A stretch of DNA of 64,000 nt from Pedobacter cryoconitis (GCF_001590605.1 NZ_CP014504.1:496001-560000); one strand, 5' to 3'. Shown: positions 15,623-23,593, numbered from the stretch's first letter. Translations and numbers: made by a program. Notes: generated from the sequence alone by a model not told the origin.

Positions 15623-16358
15623 CAAGCAACAAATCATAGTCCCTTTAGAATTTAGCGTGGCCTGTGCGATATATAAAGTTGAGATTGTGGAGGTATTACA
15701 GGTTTTCTCCGACCATGTAAGGCTATATGATACTATGCGTGAGGATTATTGCGAAGGGTTTTCAGAGGCCACCAGAACCGTTGGTTCTTATGTAAGGGCA
15801 AAAAGGAAACGGCCTGTGCATAGCAAAGCCATGAGGAATTGCGGCGCATTACTCATATCCTGTCTATCAAATATTAAAGTATTGGCCACAAAAAAGGCTG
15901 GCCTGACCGCTATTAAAAGAGAGAAAACCCGCCCCCTTGTCAACATGATTTTTGATGCAATGGAACGGATTTATACCATTTCAGACACCTTATACCTTGA
16001 TGAATATTCCGCTATCAAATTGAACAAAGATTTTTGCGTACTCTGTGAAGCTCATAATTGTTATCCCAAGGAATTTCTGGAATATTTTATGGGCAGAATT
16101 TCAGCAGCAGATGCCCATGCCCATAAAGGGTTAAAGCTCACCTATGATAATTTTACTTTTTCTTTGTTCTCAAATATAGCAGAAGGTTTTGGAGGAAATA
16201 ACCCGAAAGCCTATCGATTAACAGAAACCGAACTCAATTTCTTTGGGAGAATGGAGGAATTACATTTGGGACTCTACATCATACGTAATCTGGAGGAACG
16301 CACAAATATTTTAAGAGAAATTTACCTCGCACACTATCTGGCTACCACTCAAAACTAA
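15609..16358 (+). CDS. Four-helix-bundle-like protein (S23/Avd-type motif)
   Basis: A 249-aa protein that looks all-helical. The segment SNIAEGFGGNNPKAYRLTETELNFFGRMEELHLGL resembles the SIAEGxGR...F...ARGSLxELE motif of the 23S rRNA-intervening-sequence/four-helix-bundle family, which also includes the Avd accessory protein of diversity-generating retroelements. No such retroelement is here: the only reverse transcriptase in the window is the group II intron protein. I use ATG 15609; a TTG lies at 15606. The basic middle (GSYVRAKRKRPVHSKAMRNCG) suggests nucleic-acid binding. The role in the element is unknown. Confidence 0.55.
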   Translation: MKRINKQQIIVPLEFSVACAIYKVEIVEVLQVFSDHVRLYDTMREDYCEGFSEATRTVGSYVRAKRKRPVHSKAMRNCGALLISCLSNIKVLATKKAGLTAIKREKTRPLVNMIFDAMERIYTISDTLYLDEYSAIKLNKDFCVLCEAHNCYPKEFLEYFMGRISAADAHAHKGLKLTYDNFTFSLFSNIAEGFGGNNPKAYRLTETELNFFGRMEELHLGLYIIRNLEERTNILREIYLAHYLATTQN

Positions 16359-16368
16359 ACTTACCATT

Positions 16369-16746
16369 ATGGAAACAGCAATTAACCTTACCCTACCAGA
16401 AGACTTTGACATACTTTGCAGTATTTACCAGATTAAGCCAGAGGTGCTTATACAGCAATTCATCAATCAGGTTTCTTTTCCTTCTTATTTTAGTAACCCG
16501 ACTGGAAGCGATTGCTGGGCAACCCTCTGTTTCCTCAATTTCATTGATGTGGAGAGTCCAAAATTCCAGGTGAATGAAGATTTGGGAATTCACTACCTAA
16601 CTTTATTCAAGAAAGCGATCAGGTACAACCTTGTTACTAGCCCAGAGGACAAAGTTAAAGCTGTAAATAGTGGAAGAAAAGTTATCAGGCAATGGTTAAA
16701 AGCCGTATTGGCTGAACGTACCAAATATATAACTGATAGTTTATGA
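16369..16746 (+). CDS. Hypothetical protein (end of element block)
   Basis: A 125-aa soluble protein without a recognised domain. It begins METAINLTLPEDFDILCSIYQIKPEVLIQQFINQVSFPSYFSNP, resembling the start of small proteins that recur beside HEPN genes in Bacteroidota elements, but I cannot name a family. It is 10 bases after the four-helix-bundle gene and ends the co-directional block; about 190 bases without a gene follow before the Hcp pair. Confidence 0.58.
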   Translation: METAINLTLPEDFDILCSIYQIKPEVLIQQFINQVSFPSYFSNPTGSDCWATLCFLNFIDVESPKFQVNEDLGIHYLTLFKKAIRYNLVTSPEDKVKAVNSGRKVIRQWLKAVLAERTKYITDSL

Positions 16747-16936
16747 CTTGCTTTCATCTTATCAATTAAACAGTCAAAATGGCTCCTAAGATAACTAGAG
16801 AATGACCCTAATGATGTAAGTTGGTTTGAGATAATTTATTTCTTTTGGAGTTGTTTGTTAAATCAATTGTGATAAATTTTAGTTACATTGAAAATAATTA
16901 TCCATTTAGATCATTGTATACTTAATTTAACTGCCT

Positions 16937-17353
16937 ATGTCTTCCTTTAAATCGATTTTAAGTCTTAGTAGTGTACATGAGGCATCAACACCGATAAATT
17001 CCAAAACGTATAATCTAATGCACAGTGAGTTTAGCTTGAATCAATCCACTCAACAGGATGGGAAAGCAGTAGGCTTAGTGGCAGGTGGGACAATTATTCT
17101 CCATTTAGATCACTTTGTAGATCAAAACCTAACAAAATGGGCTTTTGGTCACCGTGAGCGAAAAAACGGTCTATTATCATATCTGGATATTACAGGAATT
17201 GCATTTAACAAAATTGCATTTAAAGATGCTTGTTGTGTTGCGTGTTATTTGAGTTACTCTAAGTTCGGGGATAACAATATAGTTACCACATTAGTGATTC
17301 AGGCTAACGAAATAGAGTTAAATGGAGTTGTTCACAAGAATGAATGGAAATAG
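16937..17353 (+). CDS. tssD: T6SS tube protein Hcp/TssD (first copy, divergent)
   Basis: Bacteroidota-type Hcp of 138 aa, the building block of the T6SS inner tube, which also carries effectors. It shows the family pattern: KTYNLMHSEFSLNQSTQQDGK (beta strand start), GGTIILHLD, a loop, and the end IQANEIELNGVVHKNEWK, which matches the usual HKNEW end of subtype-iii Hcp proteins. It is more divergent in the middle than the second copy (HRERKNGLLSYLDITG). It starts a four-gene cassette (Hcp, Hcp, candidate effector, candidate immunity) with gaps of 15, 3 and 2 bases. No T6SS structural genes are in the element; the structural locus is on the chromosome at 57663-64000. Confidence 0.78.
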   Translation: MSSFKSILSLSSVHEASTPINSKTYNLMHSEFSLNQSTQQDGKAVGLVAGGTIILHLDHFVDQNLTKWAFGHRERKNGLLSYLDITGIAFNKIAFKDACCVACYLSYSKFGDNNIVTTLVIQANEIELNGVVHKNEWK

Positions 17354-17368
17354 TTAAATCAAAATGTT

Positions 17369-17758
17369 ATGAACGTTAAAGCAATCTTATCAGTTGGAAT
17401 TGAAAAATACGAGTTAGTGCATCTTGATTTTTCTGTCGAACAGGCAGTTGACGATAAAATGCAACCTCAACACGAGGTTTATGGTGGTTTCTTTGAAATG
17501 GAAATCGCTCAACAAATAAATGCCTTAACTTATAAATGGATGGTTAACAATTTTGAACAGCGCGATGGTAAAATTGATTTCAAAGATGAAGGCGGACAAA
17601 CTATGCACACAATCCATTTTACGAAAGGTTATTGTGTGAATTACCGTCAGCAGGTTAGTGCGACAGGGAATCAAAGTTTAACTACTTGGTTAACTATCTC
17701 GGCTGGTAAAGTCATGTTTAACAATATTGAACTGGATAATAATTGGGTAAAGAATTAG
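17369..17758 (+). CDS. tssD: T6SS tube protein Hcp/TssD (second copy)
   Basis: A 129-aa Hcp. Motifs: KAILSVGIEKYELVHLDFSVEQAVD, then WMVNNFEQRDGKIDFKDEGGQTMHTIHFTKGYCVNYRQQVSATGNQSLTTWLTISAGKVMFNNIELDNNW, very close to the general plan of Bacteroidota TssD (WMVNNFERKDG...; a final acidic or polar NxW). It follows the first copy by 15 bases. Two unlike Hcps before one effector suggests that one, or a mixed ring, is dedicated to loading the downstream protein. Secreted through the T6SS, not by a signal peptide. Confidence 0.85.
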   Translation: MNVKAILSVGIEKYELVHLDFSVEQAVDDKMQPQHEVYGGFFEMEIAQQINALTYKWMVNNFEQRDGKIDFKDEGGQTMHTIHFTKGYCVNYRQQVSATGNQSLTTWLTISAGKVMFNNIELDNNWVKN

Positions 17759-17761
17759 GCC

Positions 17762-18526
17762 ATGGGTAAACAACAAGAACATGGGGTCAATCAAGCACCC
17801 TATAGGGTATATAGCTTAATTGAATTTCAAAGACTAGGCCGTTTGGGCATTTGGCCGGGTGCCAATGTGGAAGGCATCGGTTATGTTCATCAGGGAAGGC
17901 CAATCCCTAAATATATATCCGTTTACGCCTCAAAATGGACAAAAGGAACTCAACCAAAAAGAACATCCCTATTAGATAAAGTTAATTCTGGTGTTTTATA
18001 TGGAGGAATTGCTGCAGGTATATCAGAACACGGTAAATTTGGGTCTATTGCTTTGCGGTACAAGGGTGGATTTAATCCGGTATATTATCGGTATAGCCCG
18101 AAGTTGGGAGCAGGCTATAGAGGGGGAAGCAGGGCTGCAATTGAGACGTTTCAAATTAGTGGTAATGGGGGAGTAGGGCACGTGGTAGGCAATACGATTG
18201 CCGTTGCGGGTATGGGAATTTCTTTTTATGTTGGAGTTGATTCCTATATGAAGGACGATAATGCCGGAGTTCGAAAGGCAATTGTCGACATCATTATGAC
18301 TAGAGTTGGAATGATGAGTCCAATCGGATTCGTTATTAGTTCAGTATATTTTTTAATTGACCCTTTAGATCCAAATAGTCGTAATAGTGAAACGCGTAAC
18401 CAAGAAATAACACCAATAGACAACCTTAGCGTTGATAAAAAAATCATGACCCCAGATGAGCAGGCGGCAATGAAAATGAGACAATTGAACAAAATAGAAA
18501 GACCAATTATTAAACGTAAATTTTAA
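17762..18526 (+). CDS. Candidate T6SS effector, membrane-active type
   Basis: A 254-aa protein of unrecognised family, starting 3 bases after the second Hcp. The N terminus has no signal peptide. The middle is glycine-rich, and the second half has two hydrophobic stretches (VVGNTIAVAGMGISFYVGV and VGMMSPIGFVISSVYFLID) separated by a short polar loop. That hairpin could insert into membranes like a pore-forming effector domain. The gene after it encodes a small polytopic membrane protein, the expected immunity type for a toxin acting at the inner membrane. Effector function is inferred from the Hcp-linked position and protein build; an alternative is a structural adaptor. No enzymatic motif is visible. 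Confidence 0.5.
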   Translation: MGKQQEHGVNQAPYRVYSLIEFQRLGRLGIWPGANVEGIGYVHQGRPIPKYISVYASKWTKGTQPKRTSLLDKVNSGVLYGGIAAGISEHGKFGSIALRYKGGFNPVYYRYSPKLGAGYRGGSRAAIETFQISGNGGVGHVVGNTIAVAGMGISFYVGVDSYMKDDNAGVRKAIVDIIMTRVGMMSPIGFVISSVYFLIDPLDPNSRNSETRNQEITPIDNLSVDKKIMTPDEQAAMKMRQLNKIERPIIKRKF

Positions 18527-18528
18527 AA

Positions 18529-18951
18529 ATGTTAGACACCATAAAAAAAGCATACCGTTATTATTTCTATAGAATGTATTTATTTTATTTAAAGAGGTGG
18601 AATAATAGCAGGGGAATGGGAATATGGATGAGTCAAGCAGCTATGATGGGTACATTTATGGCAAATTTTGCTACATTATTTATAATATGGGTAAACATTT
18701 TTAAGATTAATAGAACTAACCTTTTGCCGGATTATAAGACGCATAAGCCACAAATTATTGTTGCTATTATTATCATAAATACCATTTTTTTAATATTCAA
18801 TAGATTTATTTTGATAGATAAATTCGACGAAATCGTTCACGAATTTAAGAATGAGGATAAAAAGACCCATATAACCAGAGGATGGATAGTTACGATATAT
18901 GAAATTGGCTCTTATGTTGCTCTTTTTGGATTAATGTTGGCTACAATTTGA
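18529..18951 (+). CDS. Candidate membrane immunity protein
   Basis: A 140-aa membrane protein with three probable transmembrane segments: MGTFMANFATLFIIWVNIF, QIIVAIIIINTIFLIFNRFIL and WIVTIYEIGSYVALFGLMLATI. The N terminus is basic and aromatic. It begins 2 bases after the candidate effector stop, so the two are co-translated. The size, membrane location and position downstream of an Hcp-linked gene fit an immunity protein that blocks a membrane-targeting effector in the producing cell. No family recognised. Confidence 0.5.
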   Translation: MLDTIKKAYRYYFYRMYLFYLKRWNNSRGMGIWMSQAAMMGTFMANFATLFIIWVNIFKINRTNLLPDYKTHKPQIIVAIIIINTIFLIFNRFILIDKFDEIVHEFKNEDKKTHITRGWIVTIYEIGSYVALFGLMLATI

Positions 18952-19177
18952 CGGGTAATAATAGAAATCTCCCCTCGCTCACTTGCGGCCTGCGGAACCC
19001 CATGCTCATGCCTCTGCGTTCCCGCTTTTGCATCTACGGAGTGGTAGCAGTGAGTTTCCTGTTTTCAAGTTTGGCTGTGCGAGGTCGGGCGGTACACATC
19101 TACTTGTACCTTTAATAAATCAACTGGAGCTGTCTCTGAAATTAATTAATAAACCTTTGTTTTGTTGTGAAGAATAA
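18952..19177. other. GC-rich gene-free spacer before the integrase 3' exon
   Basis: About 225 bases with no convincing gene. The first half is clearly richer in G+C than the neighbouring cassette and contains short CGCTC/GCGAG-type repeats. It may be remnant DNA from another element, or hold the end of the cargo transcript. A 64-residue open frame here has no protein-like features. Confidence 0.45.
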
Positions 19178-19401
19178 TCATGCTTCTAATTTCTCCCTCA
19201 GTCTGGCCATATCTCCTCCTAGCTTGCTATCTACTACTTTACTGTAGATTTGTGTCGTGCTAAGTTTTTTATGCCCCAGCATCCTGCTAATAGTCTCTAT
19301 GGGTACACCATTGGTTAGGGTAACAGTAGTTGCAAAGGTATGCCTGGCAATATGGAAGGTCAAAGGCTTGGTAATTCCACAAATGTCCGCAATCTCCTTT
19401 A
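19178..19401 (-). CDS. Tyrosine integrase, 3' exon (catalytic C terminus)
   Basis: Second part of the split integrase. After splicing, the frame continues LKEIADICGITKPLTFHIARHTFATTVTL..., giving the catalytic H-x-x-R box (HIARH), then the LGHKKLSTTQIYSKV block with the third catalytic His and the nucleophilic Tyr, and ends REKLEA. Everything needed for strand cleavage except the first arginine region is in this exon, so the unspliced message cannot yield an active enzyme. In the unspliced DNA a frame runs into this exon from intron sequence, but that read-through product is not meaningful. Confidence 0.85.
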
Positions 19402-19462
19402 GTGGGCTAGGCCAACAGCGCTTTGCCACCTTGCGGTGGTAAGTCTCTGCTAACCCGCCCCC

Positions 19463-19496
19463 GAACCGTACGTACATGTCTCCATGTATACGGCTC
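19463..19496 (-). ncRNA. Group II intron domain V
   Basis: A 34-nt hairpin with arms GAGCCGTATACAT and ATGTACGTACGGTTC around a GGAGAC loop region, matching the highly conserved catalytic domain V pattern. It lies 61 bases before the 3' splice site, with a domain VI-like hairpin (ACCACCGCAAGGTGG) in between. Confidence 0.9.
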
Positions 19497-19514
19497 TCCA
19501 TTGTCAACATAACT

Positions 19515-21335
19515 TTACTTATCATAGCTTTTATGGATTAATGCATCACAGCCTTGACAGACTGCGAGTGTTTTACGATGGCGTTTGATCATCACTGCAT
19601 TCCATTTGGTATCAGCTTTAAGCTGATTAATGTTACGTACGTGATGCATCACGAGGTCTCCCATTACACCGCAAAGTTCACACTTTCTCTCTCTGAGCCT
19701 TTCCACAAGTGTGGGGGCAGGAAGATACATGGTATTGGGAGCCTTGTCGTAATAATTATCCTCGTAGATGTCTTTGAAGCGTTTACATCTGAATCCCCCA
19801 TTATACCACACTCTTTGTTTCGCGTTGCCTTTATTATCCCTATAGGGGATGACCACATCCGTCCCGTCTCTATACTTCTCAAGTATTTGTCCGACAGTTC
19901 TTTTGTGCTTACGGCCGAGCGTTTTGAGCATGCTATATTTCATGAAGTAATTGAACTTCCATCCCCGATAGCCGATGTTGTCTGCGATGGAATAGTAGTT
20001 GTAGAATCCCCGCAATTCAAGATTGTATTGCGCCATGATATCTGCATCTTGCCTATTCACCATATACTTGCGAGACGATGGCTTAAGCGTTTGTTTCCTG
20101 TCTACTTGTGTGATAAGCACAGCGTTATAGGACTGAAGTCGCTTAAGTACGGTTTCGTAAGATAAATTTAAGACAATTGTTCCTGACCACGGACGGCGCT
20201 GTAGTCCACATCGTGTACGCGTGTGGTCCATGGACCGGCGTGCAGTGATTTCGTATCCAAGGAATTTTGCGGGTTCTTGTGCGCTGGTAATCAAAGTCTT
20301 CTCTTCAGACATTTCCAATTTGAGTTTTTCACTCATGAAAGTGGTAATATCAGCTTTGATTTTTTCACATTCTCCCTTGCTGCCGATTACTCCGATGAGG
20401 AAGTCATCAGCATACCTTATGTACTTCAATCTTTTGAACGTGTCATCCATGTCCCTTGTTGCTGGAATATCCAGCATTTCCGTACGCATTTCGGCCATTT
20501 TCAATTTCAGTTCAGCTTTGCGGTTTTCATCCGTTTCCGCTTCCAGTTTCCATCGTAATGCATTTCTCTGATTCCGGTTACGCTGATACTCAGTGGTTAG
20601 TCTACGTGATTTGCCTTTATTGAAACTTTCTGCATACTGTTTTACATACTTATCGAACTTGTCAAGGTAGATGTTAGCCAGGATAGGACTAATGATTCCG
20701 CCTTGCGGTGTTCCTGAGTAGGTATTGTTGTATGTCCAGTTCTCCATATAGCCAGCATTCAGGAACTTACGGATTAAACGCAGGAAACGATCATCAGAGA
20801 TACGTTCTCTGAGGATATCGATCATTACATTATGGTTGATATTATCAAAGAAACCTTTGATATCGCCCTCAATAAACCATCGTGTTCCCTTGAATGTAAC
20901 CTTAATGTCCCTTAATGCCGTGTGGCAGCTTCTGTTGGGACGGAAGCCATGTGAGGTGTCTTCAAATTGCCCCTCATAGATGGCTTTCAGAATCATATGT
21001 ACCACTTCCTGCACGAGTTTATCCTCAAAAGAGGGAATACCCAACGGGCGTTTCGTTCCATTCTTCTTGGGTATATACACCCGGCGGGCAGGATGAGGCT
21101 GATACGATTCGTCTCTCAGACTTGCCACAAGTTTCTGAATGCGGTGAATGCTCATTCTGTCGACGGTTCTGCCGTCGGTGCCCGGCGTCATATTACCTTG
21201 ATTGGCATATTTACGCTGATAGGCGATGAAAAACATTTCCTCATTAAACAGAATTCGGTAGAGCCTTTGGTAACGGTAGCCCGAATCTTTGCTATGTTCG
21301 CATAAAGCGTTTAATACTTGCACTGGATCTCTCAT
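19515..21335 (-). CDS. ltrA: Group II intron reverse transcriptase/maturase with HNH endonuclease
   Basis: A multidomain intron-encoded protein of about 606 aa that promotes splicing and retrohoming. The RT blocks run from GTDGRTV through IPKKNGTKRPLGIPS, HGFRPNRSCHTAL, GDIKGFFDNI, GTPQGGIISPILANIYLD, and the catalytic YADD near residue 310. The maturase X region follows (about 400-520), then a C-terminal HNH-type zinc domain (CELCG...MHHVRNI...CQGCDALIH). All blocks are present without a frameshift, so it may be active. An insertion rich in charged residues lies between RT blocks (about 240-300). I chose the ATG at 21335; a GTG lies at 21344. It starts about 570 bases into the intron, in the usual domain IV position. 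Confidence 0.95.
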   Translation of the reverse strand: MRDPVQVLNALCEHSKDSGYRYQRLYRILFNEEMFFIAYQRKYANQGNMTPGTDGRTVDRMSIHRIQKLVASLRDESYQPHPARRVYIPKKNGTKRPLGIPSFEDKLVQEVVHMILKAIYEGQFEDTSHGFRPNRSCHTALRDIKVTFKGTRWFIEGDIKGFFDNINHNVMIDILRERISDDRFLRLIRKFLNAGYMENWTYNNTYSGTPQGGIISPILANIYLDKFDKYVKQYAESFNKGKSRRLTTEYQRNRNQRNALRWKLEAETDENRKAELKLKMAEMRTEMLDIPATRDMDDTFKRLKYIRYADDFLIGVIGSKGECEKIKADITTFMSEKLKLEMSEEKTLITSAQEPAKFLGYEITARRSMDHTRTRCGLQRRPWSGTIVLNLSYETVLKRLQSYNAVLITQVDRKQTLKPSSRKYMVNRQDADIMAQYNLELRGFYNYYSIADNIGYRGWKFNYFMKYSMLKTLGRKHKRTVGQILEKYRDGTDVVIPYRDNKGNAKQRVWYNGGFRCKRFKDIYEDNYYDKAPNTMYLPAPTLVERLRERKCELCGVMGDLVMHHVRNINQLKADTKWNAVMIKRHRKTLAVCQGCDALIHKSYDK

Positions 21336-21906
21336 ACGTCTCACACGTTTTCCTTAGTTTGTATTAAGTTGACAACTGCTTCCCTTCGCCATGTACAGGG
21401 TATTACCCTGCTCGGACTACTACGGAAGCTCCGTTTCCATATCGGGTATTCAGTATCTTTATACATAGCCCTTTTTTTTTTATATATGGGCATCCCGACT
21501 TAGGAAATCCCCGTTTAGCTTCGTAATGACTGTTAGCGCGACAGACTGTCGGATGCGACTTTCGTTCTTTTCTCCGCTTATTGCGGTTGTGCCGTAGCGG
21601 TGTTCTATGCTCTCAAAGGCTACCTGTCAATTGAGATAGCTACGGTGTGACAATACAACTGCCTTTCGTCACAGGTTCAACATGCCCCACTGAACTATCA
21701 TTCAACCAGTATAGGCTTCATCCTCGTGTCTGTCTTTCTCCCCAGCAATGCACTCGCCTTTGGCAATTAAAGCGGCCATGCTGTAAACCGACATGCTACA
21801 CTCCCTATCAGGTTTCCCCTCCAGATAAGTCGGTCGGGAGTAGACTTGGAACCTAGTCTAGTCTCTTGCTAAAGAGACATTCATTACGCAACCTTTACGG
21901 GCGCAC

Positions 21907-22912
21907 AATATCCATTTAACTTCTGATTCGACATCACAGGCAGAACTTTACCCTCTGCTAATGTTTGTGGATGCTTTCTGTATTTTTCAATGATATGAAG
22001 TGCTTTAGGTAATAATGGCACCGTTACCGGGGTATGGGTTTTTTGCCTAGTGGTTTTTATCCAAAATTCGCCTTCTGCAACTTCGACAATATGCTGAGGT
22101 TTTAAATTGAATACATCAATATAGGCCAGTCCGGTATAACAACTGAATACAAACAGGTCTTTAATAGTTTGCAAACGTGAAATAGACATGGTTTTCGCCT
22201 CTAGGTTTGCCAGTTCCCATTCAGTTAAGCATTCACGTTCTACCTTTTCAAATTTTAGCTGGTAGGCATTAAATGGGTTTCTTTCCAGCCATTCCAGTTT
22301 TACCACAAGATTGATCATCTTACATAAACGTTCAAGGTGTTTCATTACCCCGTTATTTGCCATTGCTGATAAACCGTTTTTATCTTCTACCTGACGCAGA
22401 TACATTTCAAGGTCGGTAATGAATTTATAATTTAGCTCTGAGAGGAATTTATCATCTGTACCCTGCTTTTCTTTAAGGAACTGTAGGATATACTTTTGGG
22501 TCGTGTAATAGTTTTTCATTGTTCCCCATTCCAGATTGTCCTTTTCCTGCTGGTTGTGGTAATCAATCAGTTTGGAAATGGTGAGGTCCTGCTGGTCTTT
22601 TCCTAAGAACTTATCCTTAATCAGGTCGGCAGTAATTAATTTTTTCTGCAACAGCAGCGTTTGATAGCTTTCAACAATTCCTGATCTGAATTTCTCCAGG
22701 TAATTATTAAGCAGAGTCATTTCCTGTCTGCTCCCTTTTGCCATTCCTTTTTTTGCATTCCAGTTATCCTCTTCAATTGTCCGTTTGGTTGCAATATCAG
22801 ACCGTTTACCATTTACTGTAATCCGGGCGTAGATAGGTGTCTTTCCGTTACTGGTAGTCTTATATTTTCTCAAATAGAAGATTACGCCAAATGTGTTCTG
22901 CTGCATACTCAT
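21907..22912 (-). CDS. Tyrosine integrase, 5' exon (arm-binding, core-binding, first catalytic part)
   Basis: First part of the element integrase. From MSMQQNTFGVIFYLRKYKT (ATG at 22912; the frame runs open to 23005 but those residues are atypical) comes the arm-binding domain (NGKTPIYARITVNGKRSDIATK), the core-binding SAM-like domain (about 100-200), and the start of the catalytic domain: ECLTEWELANLEAK, then FVFSCYTGLAYIDVFNLK. At the position of the usual first catalytic Arg there is Ala (TGLAY), as in other Bacteroidota integrases of the IntDOT type. It is joined to the 3' exon at 19178-19401 after intron removal (409 aa total). It lies beside the tRNA-Pro attachment site and directs insertion there. 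Confidence 0.9.
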
Positions 22913-23143
22913 ATCATTAAATTTGTTTACAAATGTTTTGTCATTGGCTTTAATGGTATTGTACCCTGTTTCAAAAGGGGCACAACAGACATCAAAAACA
23001 AGCAAAATAAAATATATAATTTATTGATAATCAAATAGATAAATTCTGATTAGTGCCCTAATATAAATATTATAAATGGGGCACCGAATAGGGCACGTTT
23101 TTCTTGATTTCGATTGATATAGATAGGGTTGAAATAAAACAAA

Positions 23144-23175
23144 AAACCCCTTAAATCTTTGATTTTAAGGGGTTT
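23144..23175 (-). terminator. Terminator of tRNA-Pro supplied by the element
   Basis: Hairpin with arms AAACCCCTTAAA/TTTAAGGGGTTT and, on the minus strand, a following run of T (complement of 23141-23146). It terminates the minus-strand tRNA-Pro. It belongs to the element side of the junction and mirrors the hairpin at 7653-7686 in position and flanks, so the element restored a terminator as well as the tRNA 3' end. Confidence 0.8.
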
Positions 23176-23198
23176 CGGTGCCTGTTAGCACTTTTTGT

Positions 23199-23214
23199 GT
23201 CGGGGTGGCAGGAT
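23199..23214 (+). repeat. attR: 16-bp repeat within the tRNA-Pro 3' end
   Basis: Identical to 7709-7724. It covers the acceptor stem 3' strand and part of the T arm of the tRNA plus one base beyond the gene. Identity stops on both sides, which places the crossover within these bases. Confidence 0.88.
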
Positions 23215-23273
23215 TCGAACCTACGACCTCCTGCTCCCAAAGCAGGCGCGATACCGGGCTACGCTACACCCCG
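23200..23273 (-). tRNA. tRNA-Pro (anticodon TGG)
   Basis: A 74-nt cloverleaf on the minus strand: acceptor stem CGGGGTG/CACCCCG, anticodon stem CCTGC/GCAGG with loop TTTGGGA (anticodon TGG), T arm with GGTTCGAATCC, and discriminator A. CCA is not encoded. Its 3' end is the integration site of the adjacent element, which regenerated it intact. Confidence 0.95.
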
Positions 23274-23593
23274 AAAAATTGGTATCACCTTTGTCCCTCT
23301 TGCGAAGGGTCTGCAATCCTGCAGAGACCAGACTTCAAACGATCATAAATGATCTTTCTGATTTGGTGTGCAACAAAGGTAAGTAAAGAATTGACATTTT
23401 TATCGCTCACGAGCATTTAAACTGTAAAAATATCTTAATGTGTTGCTTTTCAAGGAGAAAAAATTTCAGAGCAGATGTGGATACAGAACAGATAGGAGGG
23501 GATTACTTGAAAAAAGCAGTTCAGGCACGTGTTTAAACTTATAAAACAAAGCTTAACACGCACCTGAACACTCAAAATCTCCTGAAAATTCAA
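23274..23593. other. Gene-free region between tRNA-Pro and a lipoprotein gene
   Basis: Presumed promoter region of tRNA-Pro, and the 3' side of the DUF4349 gene. An imperfect long hairpin at about 23519-23575 (GTTCAGGCACGTG against CACGCACCTGAAC, with mismatches) may terminate the lipoprotein transcript. No gene seen. Confidence 0.5.

Larger units (their letters stand above)
19402..21906 (-). mobile_element. Group II intron inserted in the integrase gene
   Basis: A 2505-bp intron on the minus strand. It begins GTGCGCCCG at 21906 (consensus GUGYG) and ends ...CTAGCCCAC at 19402 (consensus AY). Domain V is visible at 19463-19496 (GAGCCGTATA...GTACGGTTC). Removing exactly this segment joins exon bases TAT-T and TA-AAG into Tyr-Leu-Lys and gives an integrase of 1230 bases (409 codons plus stop) in frame, which independently confirms both boundaries. 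It encodes a full-length reverse transcriptase/maturase (19515-21335). It is oriented with the host gene, as needed for splicing. Confidence 0.92.
7709..23214. mobile_element. Integrative mobilizable element in tRNA-Pro(TGG), about 15.5 kb
   Basis: Identical 16-bp direct repeats (GTCGGGGTGGCAGGAT) at 7709-7724 and 23199-23214 mark the ends. The right copy is the 3' end of an intact tRNA-Pro gene and the left copy is an orphan 3'-end fragment, the standard outcome of tyrosine-recombinase integration into a tRNA gene. The integrase gene sits next to the right end. Inside are a helix-turn-helix (excisionase-like) gene, MobC, a relaxase, a small membrane protein of the mobilization module, regulators, HEPN genes and a T6SS-type cargo block. 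No conjugation pore genes (TraG/TraJ/VirB4 types) are visible, so it should be mobilized in trans by another element. The integrase is interrupted by a group II intron. Confidence 0.88.

Noticed and set aside
18983..19177. A 64-codon open frame before the integrase 3' exon
   Set aside because: No homology pattern, unusual composition and no link to neighbours; treated as non-coding spacer.
19178..19525. A separate 115-aa small integrase gene
   Set aside because: The first ~40 residues of that frame are intron sequence (including domains V and VI). Only the part from 19401 on is real, as the integrase 3' exon.
19554..21305. Several plus-strand open frames of 100-200 codons opposite the intron protein
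   Set aside because: They mirror a long, well-supported reverse transcriptase on the minus strand and show no protein-like motifs.
15609..21344. Diversity-generating retroelement, from an Avd-like protein plus a reverse transcriptase
   Set aside because: The reverse transcriptase has maturase X and HNH domains and sits inside a group II intron with domain V; no template/variable repeat pair was seen.
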